From NCBI GenBank assembly GCA_002712005.1, contig PASP01000010.1, positions 62,001-126,000 on the forward strand: 64,000 nt of DNA, written 5' to 3'. How positions within the stretch are numbered: the stretch's first letter is position 1; each line of letters starts with the position of its first letter. Both the position numbers and the translations under genes were made by a program. The notes beneath the pieces are model-generated. The model did no database searches and was not told the origin of the DNA. It saw only the letters and a program-made list of their open reading frames with translations. Source of the DNA: Halobacteriovoraceae bacterium (GTDB taxonomy: Bacteria > Bdellovibrionota > Bacteriovoracia > Bacteriovoracales > Bacteriovoracaceae). Positions 16,884-24,981 of this stretch are shown here, in pieces.

Positions 16884-17591
16884 TTAAGACTCTGCGGCCA
16901 CGCGATAACCGATTCCTCTAATTGTTTCAATGAGCTTTGAATATTCTTTTAGTTTTTTCCTTAGCCCAAAGATATGGGTATCAATGGTTCTGTCTGTCAC
17001 ATGAACGGGTCCATCTTGAATAAAGTCGACAAGTTGATTTCTAGTTAGAACTTTTCCAGGTTGCTTGAGAAAGGCAACAAGTAATTTATATTCGGAAAGA
17101 GTCAGGTCTAACTCTCTATCTTCAATCCAGGCCTTACATTGATTCGTATCGACCTTTAATGAATTCACTTTGTAGATACCTTGATCTTTTTCTTGTTCTG
17201 CTTTTTGCAAAGTTTCTGTTCTTCTGAGAAGAGCGCGAACTCTTGCTAAGAGAATAGTGGTATCAAAGGGTTTGGTTACATAATCATCAGCCCCAGCATC
17301 AAGCCCCTCCACAATATCTTCAGGACGAGTCATTGCTGTCAGCATGAGAATGGGAAGGTCTTTCGTCTTTTTGAACATTCTTAAGAATTTACAAATTTCT
17401 GATCCTGATGTGCCCGGAAGCATGCGATCAAGAATAAAGAGGTCGATTTCTTCATTTTGACCTTGGATATATTCTAGAGCTTCAGAGCCGTCGGCTATAA
17501 CTCTCACATCATGGCCCTTATTTCTAAGCTGTACACTTAAGATATCTGAGATATCTTTTTCGTCTTCTACGACTAGAATTTTTGAACTCAT
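16884..17591 (-). CDS. OmpR/PhoB-family response regulator
   Basis: 235 residues. The receiver domain (1-120) has the acidic pair ED10-11, phospho-acceptor Asp55 (FILDRMLPG), a conserved Thr in LMLTAMT and Lys in YVTKPFD. The winged-helix DNA-binding domain (about 135-232) carries LTLSEYKLLVAFLKQPGKVLTRNQL and TIDTHIFGLRKKL. It pairs with the kinase immediately downstream, and the architecture (two-TM kinase with PAS) resembles PhoR/PhoB, which answers phosphate limitation. The signal is not provable here because no pst genes are in the window. GAGG precedes the ATG by 8 nt. Confidence 0.92.
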   Translation of the reverse strand: MSSKILVVEDEKDISDILSVQLRNKGHDVRVIADGSEALEYIQGQNEEIDLFILDRMLPGTSGSEICKFLRMFKKTKDLPILMLTAMTRPEDIVEGLDAGADDYVTKPFDTTILLARVRALLRRTETLQKAEQEKDQGIYKVNSLKVDTNQCKAWIEDRELDLTLSEYKLLVAFLKQPGKVLTRNQLVDFIQDGPVHVTDRTIDTHIFGLRKKLKEYSKLIETIRGIGYRVAAES

Positions 17592-17826
17592 ATTTGTAAC
17601 CTCACATTGGAATTCAAGCCATTGATATCATAGTCTCCCCAATATGAGAGCCCTTTTAGAGTATTCTTAAGGGACTTTTTCCAATCTTAATCATTCCGTA
17701 ACATTTCTTGGTTGTGATCCCAATATAAGAGATAGCTGTGCGTTATAAATGCTTTTGCTGCACTGCTGATGATAAAAGCTAAGAATGCTCCTATAATTGG
17801 GAAGTTGAATTTTTCAGAGGAATAGA

Positions 17827-19566
17827 ATGATGTTTAAAGCACCTAAGTTATTTATTTTATTGTCATCCTTTTGGGTACTGAGCTGCTCTGGTCCGCAGTT
17901 TAAATATAGAACTGTGCCTATGGCCCCTGGTGAATCATTTGAAGATCATGTCTTTGAAGGACAGGACTATGTGGTGACTGCCCAAGGAGATTATTCCACC
18001 AAGGCCGGAGTTAAAATGTACGAACTGGGTGGAAATGCAATCGATGCCGCTGCAGCTGTGAGCTTCTGTATCTCAGTAGAGCGACCTCAGTCCACTGGAA
18101 TTGGAGGAGGAGGATTTCTCGTTTTTAAGTCACCTGAGATGGAAAAACCTGTGACATTTGATTTCAGAGAAAAAGCACCTTTATTGGCCGACTCAAAGAT
18201 GTACTTGGATAAAGAGGGAAAGGAAATTAAAGGTAAGTCTTTGAACGGTATTTTTGCCGGAGGAGTACCAGGTCTCGTTGCAGGGATTGTTGAAATACAC
18301 AAAGAATATGGAAGCTTACCTCTAGCGACTGTCATGCAGCCTGCAATTGATCTGGCAGAGAAAGGCTTTAAGGTCTATCCCGAACTGGCCTTCGCTCTAA
18401 GAGTGAGAGAAGAGACACTTCGTAAATTCCCTGCTTCAGTAAAAATCTTCTTTGATAAGAATAAACATATTCTCAAAGAGGGAGATCTTCTCGTTCAATC
18501 TGATTTGGCCAAAACTCTGAAGAGCATCGCTAAAAAAGGAAGAGATGGTTTTTACAAAGGTTGGGTGGCCGATGCTATTGTAGCTGAAGAGAGAAGAAGA
18601 GGGGGATTGATTCGATACAACGACTTAAGTCGATATAATATGATCAAGCGTAAGCCAGTTGAAGGAAAGTATAAAGACTATGAAATCTACTCAATGGGGC
18701 CACCGAGCTCTGGAGGAATTCACGTCATTCAAATTCTTAATATTTTAGAGCCTCTCAATTTAGGTCATTACGGAATTCAGGATGCTAAAACGATTCACTA
18801 TACGGCATCAGCTATGCAACAGGCTTTTGCAGATAGGGCCCGTTACTTAGGAGATATGGATTTTGTTAAGGTTCCTCTACGAGAATTAACTTCTAAGGAA
18901 TACGCAAAGAAAATTAGAGAAAAGATTCCCCATCACCGGGCCTTGAAAAAGGATGAAGTTCTTCCTGGTCAATTCGATGGTTATGAATCAACTGAGACGA
19001 CTCACTTTTCAATAATGGACAAGTTGGGGAATATGGTCTCTTCTACTCAAACGATTAATGGTTTTATGGGATCAGGTTTAGTTATTCCTGGAACAGGAAT
19101 TCTTCTTAATAATGAAATGGATGATTTCGCGACAAAGGTGGGAGCAAAGAATTTATTTGGTGCTGTCGGTGGCGAAAATAATCTTGTAGAGTCAGAGAAG
19201 AGACCTCTTTCGAGTATGTCACCCACACTTGTTCTTAAAAAGGGGAAACCCGTTATGGCGGTAGGTACTCCATCGGGAACAAGAATTCTTACCTGCGTTG
19301 CTCAAACTATTTTAAATTATATTGAACACAACGAACCCCTTCTCAATGCCGTTTCAGCCGTTCGTTTTCATCAGCAATGGTATCCCGATGAATTGCGAGT
19401 AGGAACACTTGGACTAAAGAAGGAAGAGGAAGATGAGCTGAGAGATATGGGCTATAAAATCAACCACAAGAATCTTGGGTGTAGAATTCAAGCAATTGCC
19501 ATGGAAAAAGGGCAGTTCATTGGAGTTTCAGACCCTAGAGGGCTAGGACTTGCCGCAGGAAAGTAA
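17827..19566 (+). CDS. ggt: Gamma-glutamyltransferase, lipoprotein form
   Basis: 579 residues. The enzyme hydrolyses or transfers the gamma-glutamyl group of glutathione and related compounds and self-cleaves at a Thr. The small-subunit start is at ESTETTHFSIMDKLGN, with nucleophile Thr391, followed by NNEMDDF and RPLSSMSPTLVLK. The large subunit has GGNAIDAAAAVSF, STGIGGGGFLVF and DFREKAP. Instead of a simple signal peptide the N-terminus has a lipobox (WVLSC-S), so the protein should be membrane-anchored, most likely facing the periplasm. GAGG lies 6-9 nt before the ATG pair. The gene is followed closely by the radical SAM gene. Confidence 0.96.
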   Translation: MMFKAPKLFILLSSFWVLSCSGPQFKYRTVPMAPGESFEDHVFEGQDYVVTAQGDYSTKAGVKMYELGGNAIDAAAAVSFCISVERPQSTGIGGGGFLVFKSPEMEKPVTFDFREKAPLLADSKMYLDKEGKEIKGKSLNGIFAGGVPGLVAGIVEIHKEYGSLPLATVMQPAIDLAEKGFKVYPELAFALRVREETLRKFPASVKIFFDKNKHILKEGDLLVQSDLAKTLKSIAKKGRDGFYKGWVADAIVAEERRRGGLIRYNDLSRYNMIKRKPVEGKYKDYEIYSMGPPSSGGIHVIQILNILEPLNLGHYGIQDAKTIHYTASAMQQAFADRARYLGDMDFVKVPLRELTSKEYAKKIREKIPHHRALKKDEVLPGQFDGYESTETTHFSIMDKLGNMVSSTQTINGFMGSGLVIPGTGILLNNEMDDFATKVGAKNLFGAVGGENNLVESEKRPLSSMSPTLVLKKGKPVMAVGTPSGTRILTCVAQTILNYIEHNEPLLNAVSAVRFHQQWYPDELRVGTLGLKKEEEDELRDMGYKINHKNLGCRIQAIAMEKGQFIGVSDPRGLGLAAGK

Positions 19567-19591
19567 GCACAATTGATCTTTGAACTTTGTG

Positions 19592-19597
19592 TATAAT
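19592..19597 (+). promoter_or_regulatory. -10 box of a predicted leaderless promoter (radical SAM gene)
   Basis: A perfect TATAAT followed by 6 nt and ATG 19604, with no Shine-Dalgarno. A TTGATC lies upstream but at only 14 nt, so the -35 is uncertain. Confidence 0.5.
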
Positions 19598-19603
19598 AAG
19601 CCT

Positions 19604-20758
19604 ATGGCAAAGAAACCTCCCTTTCGTGGCAAAATATGTCGCAAGCCATTTGAATACTTTGAAATAGGAACTCCCCGAGAAGGGAGAGTTCCTTGTTATT
19701 CTTGTTGTCCGACAATCCTTCCCAATATTACTGGAGATCTTGCAAAACAATCCCTAGATGAAATTTGGAACTCTGAGGAATATAAGAAAATTAGGGCTTC
19801 GATTCTTGATGGGAGTTATAAGTATTGCCGCACGGATCTTTGTCCTGAAATTCAAAGTGATAATCTCTTAGATATTGGAGCTATTGAGGATCCTAGTATT
19901 TTGGATGCTTATTTTAACCAGAAACTAGAGCTTGAAAGTCGCCCTAAAGAAATAAATCTATCCTATGACCAATCCTGTAATTTAGCTTGTCCCAGTTGTA
20001 GAGAAGACTTTATAACTTCTCCTGAGGAATCTCAAAAAGCTCACCTCGATAAAATTACAAATGAGCTTTTAAACCGAGATCTTTCTGATACTAAAGTCAT
20101 CGCTTGCTCCTCCGGAGATCCCTTTGTGGGAGAATATTTTAAAAAATTTCTTTATGAGCTAGAAGGCTCTGAGCATGAAGGCTTAAAAATTCAAATCATG
20201 ACCAATGGAGTTCTCTTCAATAAAAGAGCTTGGGAAAAAATGTATAAAATCCACTCTCAGATAGAGATGGTTTGTATTTCCATTGATGCTGCAACAGAAG
20301 AGACTTATGGCATTACTCGAAAAGGGGGGAGTTGGAAGCTTTTAATGGAGAATCTCCAGTTCTTATCTCTCTTAAGAGAAAGAGGAGAGATTCCTTTTCT
20401 CAGAATCGATTTTGTTGTTCAAGATCATAACTATCAAGAGATTCCTGCTTTTATTAAGTTGGGAGAGAAATTAAAAGTTGATCAAGTCTTCTTTCAAAAA
20501 GTTGCAAATTGGGGAACCTTTTCCCAAGAAGAATATGAGAAGCGTTGTATATATAGTGAATCTCATCCGCAGTTCAATGAGTTCTATAAAGTCATCACCT
20601 CTAAAGAATTAAAGAAACCGATTGTTAATCCTGGAAATTTTGGTCACTGGATTGGACCTGTTCATAAAGATCATCGTTTCAATTGGAGAAATGCTATTAT
20701 TCATTCTCTTCGTAAACGACTTAGGCTTTGGAAAGTTATGGGATTAAAAAGAGAGTAA
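19604..20758 (+). CDS. Radical SAM protein with an N-terminal SPASM-like segment
   Basis: 384 residues. The radical SAM cluster motif is C-x3-C-x2-C in YDQSCNLACPSCRED (about residue 125), followed by the IMTNGVLFNK strand and MVCISIDAATEETYG typical of the AdoMet barrel. Ahead of it, residues 8-85 hold Cys-rich features of a SPASM cluster domain: CRKPFEYFEI, VPCYSCCP, SLDEIWNSEEYKKIRASILDG, CRTDLCP. SPASM normally follows the barrel, so the order is reversed. Such proteins modify peptides or glycans; no precursor peptide was found next to it. The start is ATG 19604, 6 nt after TATAAT; an in-frame TTG at 19580 is less likely. Confidence 0.82.
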   Translation: MAKKPPFRGKICRKPFEYFEIGTPREGRVPCYSCCPTILPNITGDLAKQSLDEIWNSEEYKKIRASILDGSYKYCRTDLCPEIQSDNLLDIGAIEDPSILDAYFNQKLELESRPKEINLSYDQSCNLACPSCREDFITSPEESQKAHLDKITNELLNRDLSDTKVIACSSGDPFVGEYFKKFLYELEGSEHEGLKIQIMTNGVLFNKRAWEKMYKIHSQIEMVCISIDAATEETYGITRKGGSWKLLMENLQFLSLLRERGEIPFLRIDFVVQDHNYQEIPAFIKLGEKLKVDQVFFQKVANWGTFSQEEYEKRCIYSESHPQFNEFYKVITSKELKKPIVNPGNFGHWIGPVHKDHRFNWRNAIIHSLRKRLRLWKVMGLKRE

Positions 20759-20762
20759 AAAA

Positions 20763-20788
20763 AACCCACTAAAGAGTGGGTTTTTTTA
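20763..20788. terminator. Bidirectional intrinsic terminator
   Basis: Stem AACCCACT / AGTGGGTT (20763-20770 with 20775-20782) and loop AAAG, with an A-run before and a T-run after. It separates the convergent radical SAM gene and the small gene ending at 20791. Confidence 0.92.
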
Positions 20789-20790
20789 TA

Positions 20791-21012
20791 TTAATTAAGT
20801 GTAGTTGTGACATAGAGTCTAAAGATCTTGTCTCTGGAACGGCGGATGGTACATTGGCCATCGTTCTTTCTGTCGATAAGAAAGTCATAATAATCAGGTA
20901 GAGTATCGGCAATCTCTAAAATACTCTTTCCCTCATGATCACCAAAGTCAATAAACACTTGGTCCTCTTCGATAATTCCAGTAACAGGACTTACTTCTTG
21001 TGGTTGGGCCAT
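20791..21012 (-). CDS. Small protein with a DUF3820-like motif
   Basis: 73 residues from ATG 21012, chosen because AAGGAGGG lies directly upstream at ideal spacing; an in-frame upstream ATG lacks one. Residues 19-48 (FIDFGDHEGKSILEIADTLPDYYDFLI) resemble the FGKYKGKxxxEIxxxDPxYLxWL motif of DUF3820, also found at the C-terminus of some exonuclease-like proteins. A basic C-terminus follows (CTIRRSRDKIFRL). Function unknown; the strong ribosome binding site implies high translation. Confidence 0.7.
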   Translation of the reverse strand: MAQPQEVSPVTGIIEEDQVFIDFGDHEGKSILEIADTLPDYYDFLIDRKNDGQCTIRRSRDKIFRLYVTTTLN

Positions 21013-21209
21013 GATTTCCCTCCTTAGAATATTCGATGGCAATATTTAAAAATGAACTTTGTAATTATTCGTAAGAGTTAAGATCTTTCCCTAATCATAA
21101 CCCTGTGAAAATTGTTACAATCTCGAAACGATTTGAAAAGAAAAAATAAATTGAAAAAGAAAAATATTGCCTGTGAGAAACTGTCGGACTTTAATCCATA
21201 ATGCTCTAA

Positions 21210-22235
21210 CTACCGATCAATAAAGAAGTTTTTAAAATAACTGACGATAAGTCGAAACTCCTGAGGGTATTGGTCGGCAATTAAGATTTTTATTAAATCA
21301 AGGGCTTCGAAAATTTTAGTAGGCTTTCTAAACGGTCGACCTGTAATCATCGCCGAAATAACATCCATAACGGTTACTAGCATTGTTTCAAAACCAGCAA
21401 TGATTTCACCTTCTTTTTGTTTCTCTCTTAGATTTAATTGTAGCTTATTGGTGAGAAGACTAAAGGTATGATGGTGTTCAATAATACTGAGATGGTTAGG
21501 GGATAAAGGCAGTCTACCTTTTAAAATTTGAACTGAGTTGGTTGCATGTGCACTTAGAATTTCTTTTTCTTTATCGGATAGTTCCTCTTGATCATATTTC
21601 TCAGTAGGGATTGAAGACATTCCTATATCTTTAAAATAGGAAGTAATAAAAAGATTTTCAATTTCTTGATCACTATAGAGTTGTGAGTATTTCATCAGTC
21701 CAATGAGAAAAACAGAAGCGATTAAGGGCTGAGCTAAAACGAAGTGATGCTTTTGTTTAATGTATTCTCTTTGCAAAGGAACGAGTAAATCAATCTTGTT
21801 CAAAAGAAAGTAAGCTAAATTCTTAGCGCACTGATGCTGAAGTTTTAGGATCGTATCATCAGTTGGGTTTTGATAAAGATAACCCATATTAATGGTTAAA
21901 AGATTCATTTGCGCTTTCCCCTTTTCTAAAGGATTGCCTAGAGAAAGGGAGCGTGTAACTTGAAGAAGGTTTTTCTGTACCGTTTCGATGATGAGAGAGC
22001 GGTCTTCTCGATGAACGAATAAATAGATCTGGCCTTTAGCTATTAGCTCTCTTAATAGATTCTTATTGGTAAATACACCTCTTCTAAGGGCCCTATAAAA
22101 GATTCCATCCTTTATTCCATAAATGTCACAAGGAGCAGTAGAGAGAAAGAGAAGCTCTCTAATACTTATGGGAATAACTTGGTAAGTTAGTCGGTTTTGA
22201 AGGAGTGATGGAGATACTGTATTGGCCAATGTCAT
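21210..22235 (-). CDS. Degenerate HD-GYP domain protein
   Basis: 341 residues, no membrane segment. The C-terminal half follows the HD-GYP layout. YFKDIGMSSIP aligns with the LLHDIGKIGIP motif, but the first His is Lys. SAHATNSVQIL aligns with the H-P-x-x-G-x-x-I-L helix, IIEHHHTF aligns with HHE, and VMDVISAMITGRPFRKP aligns with VDVFDALTSDRPYRKA. The GYP loop itself is missing. With the metal-binding HD pair and GYP lost, hydrolysis of cyclic di-GMP is unlikely; a binding or scaffold role is possible. The N-terminal 170 residues have no recognisable domain. It has a predicted leaderless promoter. Confidence 0.75.
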   Translation of the reverse strand: MTLANTVSPSLLQNRLTYQVIPISIRELLFLSTAPCDIYGIKDGIFYRALRRGVFTNKNLLRELIAKGQIYLFVHREDRSLIIETVQKNLLQVTRSLSLGNPLEKGKAQMNLLTINMGYLYQNPTDDTILKLQHQCAKNLAYFLLNKIDLLVPLQREYIKQKHHFVLAQPLIASVFLIGLMKYSQLYSDQEIENLFITSYFKDIGMSSIPTEKYDQEELSDKEKEILSAHATNSVQILKGRLPLSPNHLSIIEHHHTFSLLTNKLQLNLREKQKEGEIIAGFETMLVTVMDVISAMITGRPFRKPTKIFEALDLIKILIADQYPQEFRLIVSYFKNFFIDR

Positions 22236-22241
22236 ACTTCT

Positions 22242-22271
22242 ATTTTAGGTAAATAACTCATTTTATTCTAA
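22242..22271 (-). promoter_or_regulatory. Predicted leaderless promoter (HD-GYP-like gene)
   Basis: Minus strand: TTAGAA (22271-22266), 18-nt spacer, TAAAAT (22247-22242), then 6 nt to the ATG at 22235. No Shine-Dalgarno. Confidence 0.5.
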
Positions 22272-22417
22272 TCTTTTATAAGGGGGAAAACTTTGAAGCC
22301 CTTTGTTTAATATCTTAGAGAATGTCTAAAAAATCGACAGAGAATCACGGCTAATTAACCATTTATCGACTTCTAAACCGTTATATTTTGGCCTGAATTT
22401 TGAATTAATAAGGGTCT

Positions 22418-24112
22418 ATGCATTTATTTAAAATAATAAGATTTATTTGTACCAGATTCTTTTTGGGGATTTTTTTTCTTCATAGCGCTATGGGGGGAGA
22501 AGCTATATCAAATGATTCAAAGTTTTATTTAGATGAAGACAACTCTAAGAGAGAAAAAAGAGTACTAGAGCTTATATCAATCGCAGAAAAACAGGCATCT
22601 TGGAGGATGGATATCCTCAAACTCTATAATAAAATGAGTACTTTCTCTGAAGAGAATAATGGAAAAATTTTAGCGCGTGATCTTGATCATTTAAGAAGTT
22701 CTATTAAACGTTTTACCCATCATATATCTAAACCACTCAATCTTCTTAAGTCTAAATCTTTAGCGGATATCGACTTTTTAAATCCTGATCATATTGTGCT
22801 TCTTGAAACCAAAGAGCCTAGTCAAATTGATAAAAACTTTTCGAGAATTGCCAGAGCAAATGATTTGAGAGATAGGAGAGGGCGTAGAGTCTACCGTAAA
22901 ATAGTAACTAGGATTTCGATTAATCCATTTGATCAGCTTGGTGTTGAACTTTTAGAGGAATTAACTTTCCAAGTGGTTCAACGACTTGTCACTCTTGATA
23001 ATATTTCCATAGGCTTAATTCCCTTTATGAAAAATAGTGAATTGAGGATGACGTTAATTCATGATTTGGAAAATGATGAGTCAAGGACAGTTGAGGCAAG
23101 CTGGCATGATTATATGAATACTCTCTATAAGAGTAATAATTTAGGAAAGCTTTATAAAATCATTTCGACCTATAAAACTTATATAAAAAAACAAAATCAA
23201 CTTAATCTTACTCTTTTTAAACTTTTAGATGAAAGCCTTGTTGGAAGTTATATTAAAAGAAAAACTGACAGCTTTACCTTCTTCACCGACATGTTCAAAC
23301 AGATGGGCTTCATGGCGAAAAGAAGGTGGGATATTTATACAAAAATAGGAGTGAAATCTATTTATGAAGCTTCTAAGATTTTTGGTAATACTGTGGGCTT
23401 AGTGCAGTCTAGACACGGTTACCTCTATGATATGAGCAAGGAAGAGGAAGAGAAGTTGGCCGCACGATTAAGGCCATTAGATGTGCTCTTTGAAAAAACT
23501 CCTTTTCGATTAACTGATCGATTTATTCCCGGATATTTTGGCCACAATGCGATTTGGACGGGAACAGAAGAAGAACTAAAAGAGCTTGGTGTCTGGGACG
23601 CTTTGCCCGAAATTTATATGAATGCTGTAGAAAAATTTGGCTATGCGGGGCCTTCATTTCAACAAGATATTAGAAATGGAGTACGGATTATTGAAGCCCT
23701 AAGACCTGGTGTCCAAATTAATACCTTAAGACACTTCTTAGATATTGATGACTTTGCGGCCATGAGAGCTAGAGAATGTGAGAGCATGAATAAAGAAAGA
23801 GGGTTTTGTTTAACTCCAGAGTTGAAGAAAGAGTACCTCCTCATGGCCTTCTCTCAGATAGGTAAAGATTATGATTTTGCTTTTGATGTAAATACTGAAG
23901 AAACAATAGTATGTTCGGAACTCTTATATCGTACTTTCCTAGATATCGACTTTGAGACACGTCTTACCGTAGGAAGTTTTAATATCAGCCCTGATCAGGT
24001 TGCCTACCAAGGGGATGAGGAAGGCGATATTTTTACACCCTTTATTATTATTCATAATGGAGAAGAGGTAACAGAGGATCTACAAGGTTTCTTCTATGAT
24101 CTTCTTCATTAG
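22418..24112 (+). CDS. YiiX/YebB-type permuted papain-like cysteine amidase
   Basis: 564 residues with a signal peptide (hydrophobic TRFFLGIFFLHSAMGGEA, cleavage near 30). The first about 360 residues are charged, mostly helical and unassigned. The C-terminal 190 residues have the permuted NlpC/P60-like (YiiX) active site: His376 in GYFGHNAIWTG precedes Cys499 in ETIVCSELLYRTF, with an intervening acidic stretch. Members hydrolyse amide bonds in lipids or peptidoglycan-linked peptides. The target is unknown; export suggests an envelope or secreted substrate. The stop codon overlaps that of the convergent DUF962 gene by 4 nt. The Shine-Dalgarno is weak (AAGGG, 3 nt). Confidence 0.8.
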   Translation: MHLFKIIRFICTRFFLGIFFLHSAMGGEAISNDSKFYLDEDNSKREKRVLELISIAEKQASWRMDILKLYNKMSTFSEENNGKILARDLDHLRSSIKRFTHHISKPLNLLKSKSLADIDFLNPDHIVLLETKEPSQIDKNFSRIARANDLRDRRGRRVYRKIVTRISINPFDQLGVELLEELTFQVVQRLVTLDNISIGLIPFMKNSELRMTLIHDLENDESRTVEASWHDYMNTLYKSNNLGKLYKIISTYKTYIKKQNQLNLTLFKLLDESLVGSYIKRKTDSFTFFTDMFKQMGFMAKRRWDIYTKIGVKSIYEASKIFGNTVGLVQSRHGYLYDMSKEEEEKLAARLRPLDVLFEKTPFRLTDRFIPGYFGHNAIWTGTEEELKELGVWDALPEIYMNAVEKFGYAGPSFQQDIRNGVRIIEALRPGVQINTLRHFLDIDDFAAMRARECESMNKERGFCLTPELKKEYLLMAFSQIGKDYDFAFDVNTEETIVCSELLYRTFLDIDFETRLTVGSFNISPDQVAYQGDEEGDIFTPFIIIHNGEEVTEDLQGFFYDLLH

Positions 24113-24549
24113 AAGAGCTTTTGAAATACCCACAATGGACCAATAAGAAGAAATTGAAGATCCGTTAAGAAACTTGGCTTTTGACCTTCAATCTTATGAC
24201 CGATGAATTGTCCAATCCATGCCAAAATAAAAATCGTTACACATGAAGGAATGAGATAAGGCGTTTTCTCTAATTGAATAATGAGGAAGTATTGAATCGT
24301 GACATTGATGAGCATGATGAGTGCCACTTTGATATTTAGACTGATATAGAAAAAGAGAGCTAGCAAGGAAAATAGGGTGGACCAATTGAGATAGGGAACA
24401 AGTATAAAAAAGGATGGAGTGGGGATTGCCCATAAGAGTCCAAGCAAGCTAAACATGATAAGAGGGACGCAAATATGATGTATTTTCTTATTGGTTGGGT
24501 TTTGATGGTCTTTTGAATAGGCGTCTAACCATTGCTCTAATGTTCTCAT
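24109..24549 (-). CDS. DUF962 / Mpo1-like membrane protein
   Basis: 146 residues with four predicted membrane segments. The family signature is visible: NPTNKKIHHICVPLIMF near the start, and WIGQFIGHKIEGQKPSFLTDLQFLLIGPLWVFQKLF at the end, matching H-x3-N-x3-H-xx-G-x-P and Q-x-IGH-xx-E-xx-P of DUF962. Yeast Mpo1 is a dioxygenase for alpha-oxidation of 2-hydroxy fatty acids with Fe bound by such His; the bacterial role is inferred only. GAGAAGG precedes the ATG. Confidence 0.88.
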   Translation of the reverse strand: MRTLEQWLDAYSKDHQNPTNKKIHHICVPLIMFSLLGLLWAIPTPSFFILVPYLNWSTLFSLLALFFYISLNIKVALIMLINVTIQYFLIIQLEKTPYLIPSCVTIFILAWIGQFIGHKIEGQKPSFLTDLQFLLIGPLWVFQKLF

Positions 24550-24612
24550 AATCCTTCTCCCTTAAATATATATACTTATTCTAGGTCAAAGTAGAAGGAT
24601 ACGACAAACATC

Positions 24613-24972
24613 CTATTTGGAATTGAGAATCTCATCGATTAAACTCTCTAAATTATCAAAATGGGGCTTATTAATGAAGCCTCTGGCTCCATATTTCAAT
24701 GATTCGATCATTAGAGTTTCGTTACCGTGTCCAGTAAAAAAGATAAAAGGCGTTTCGTTACCGGATGAACGTGCCTTTTTGATTACCCCAATCCCATCAA
24801 GCCTAGGCATATTAAGATCACATACCACAAGGGAATACTTGTTCTTTGAGAGTTTTTCAATCCCTTCAATTCCATCATTGGCCGTATCAACATTATGACC
24901 CTTTTTGGTGAGAAGCATGCAAATGAGTTTTAAAAGCTGTTGTTCGTCATCAATCACTAAAATCGGGTTCAT
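24613..24972 (-). CDS. Single-domain (CheY-like) response regulator
   Basis: 119 residues, a complete receiver and nothing else. It has acidic pair Asp8-Asp9, phospho-acceptor Asp52 (VVCDLNMPRLDG), Thr in IFFTGHG and Lys in FINKPHF. With no output domain it must act by protein contact. It is the last gene of a three-gene operon, 9 nt after the pseudo-receiver protein, and is the likely partner of the histidine kinase two genes upstream. AGGA precedes the ATG. Confidence 0.92.
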   Translation of the reverse strand: MNPILVIDDEQQLLKLICMLLTKKGHNVDTANDGIEGIEKLSKNKYSLVVCDLNMPRLDGIGVIKKARSSGNETPFIFFTGHGNETLMIESLKYGARGFINKPHFDNLESLIDEILNSK

Positions 24973-24981
24973 AATACTTTC

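Noticed and set aside
16814-16930. Sensor kinase start at TTG 16930
   Set aside because: It would overlap the response regulator by 47 nt with no ribosome site. ATG 16813 is preferred though not certain.
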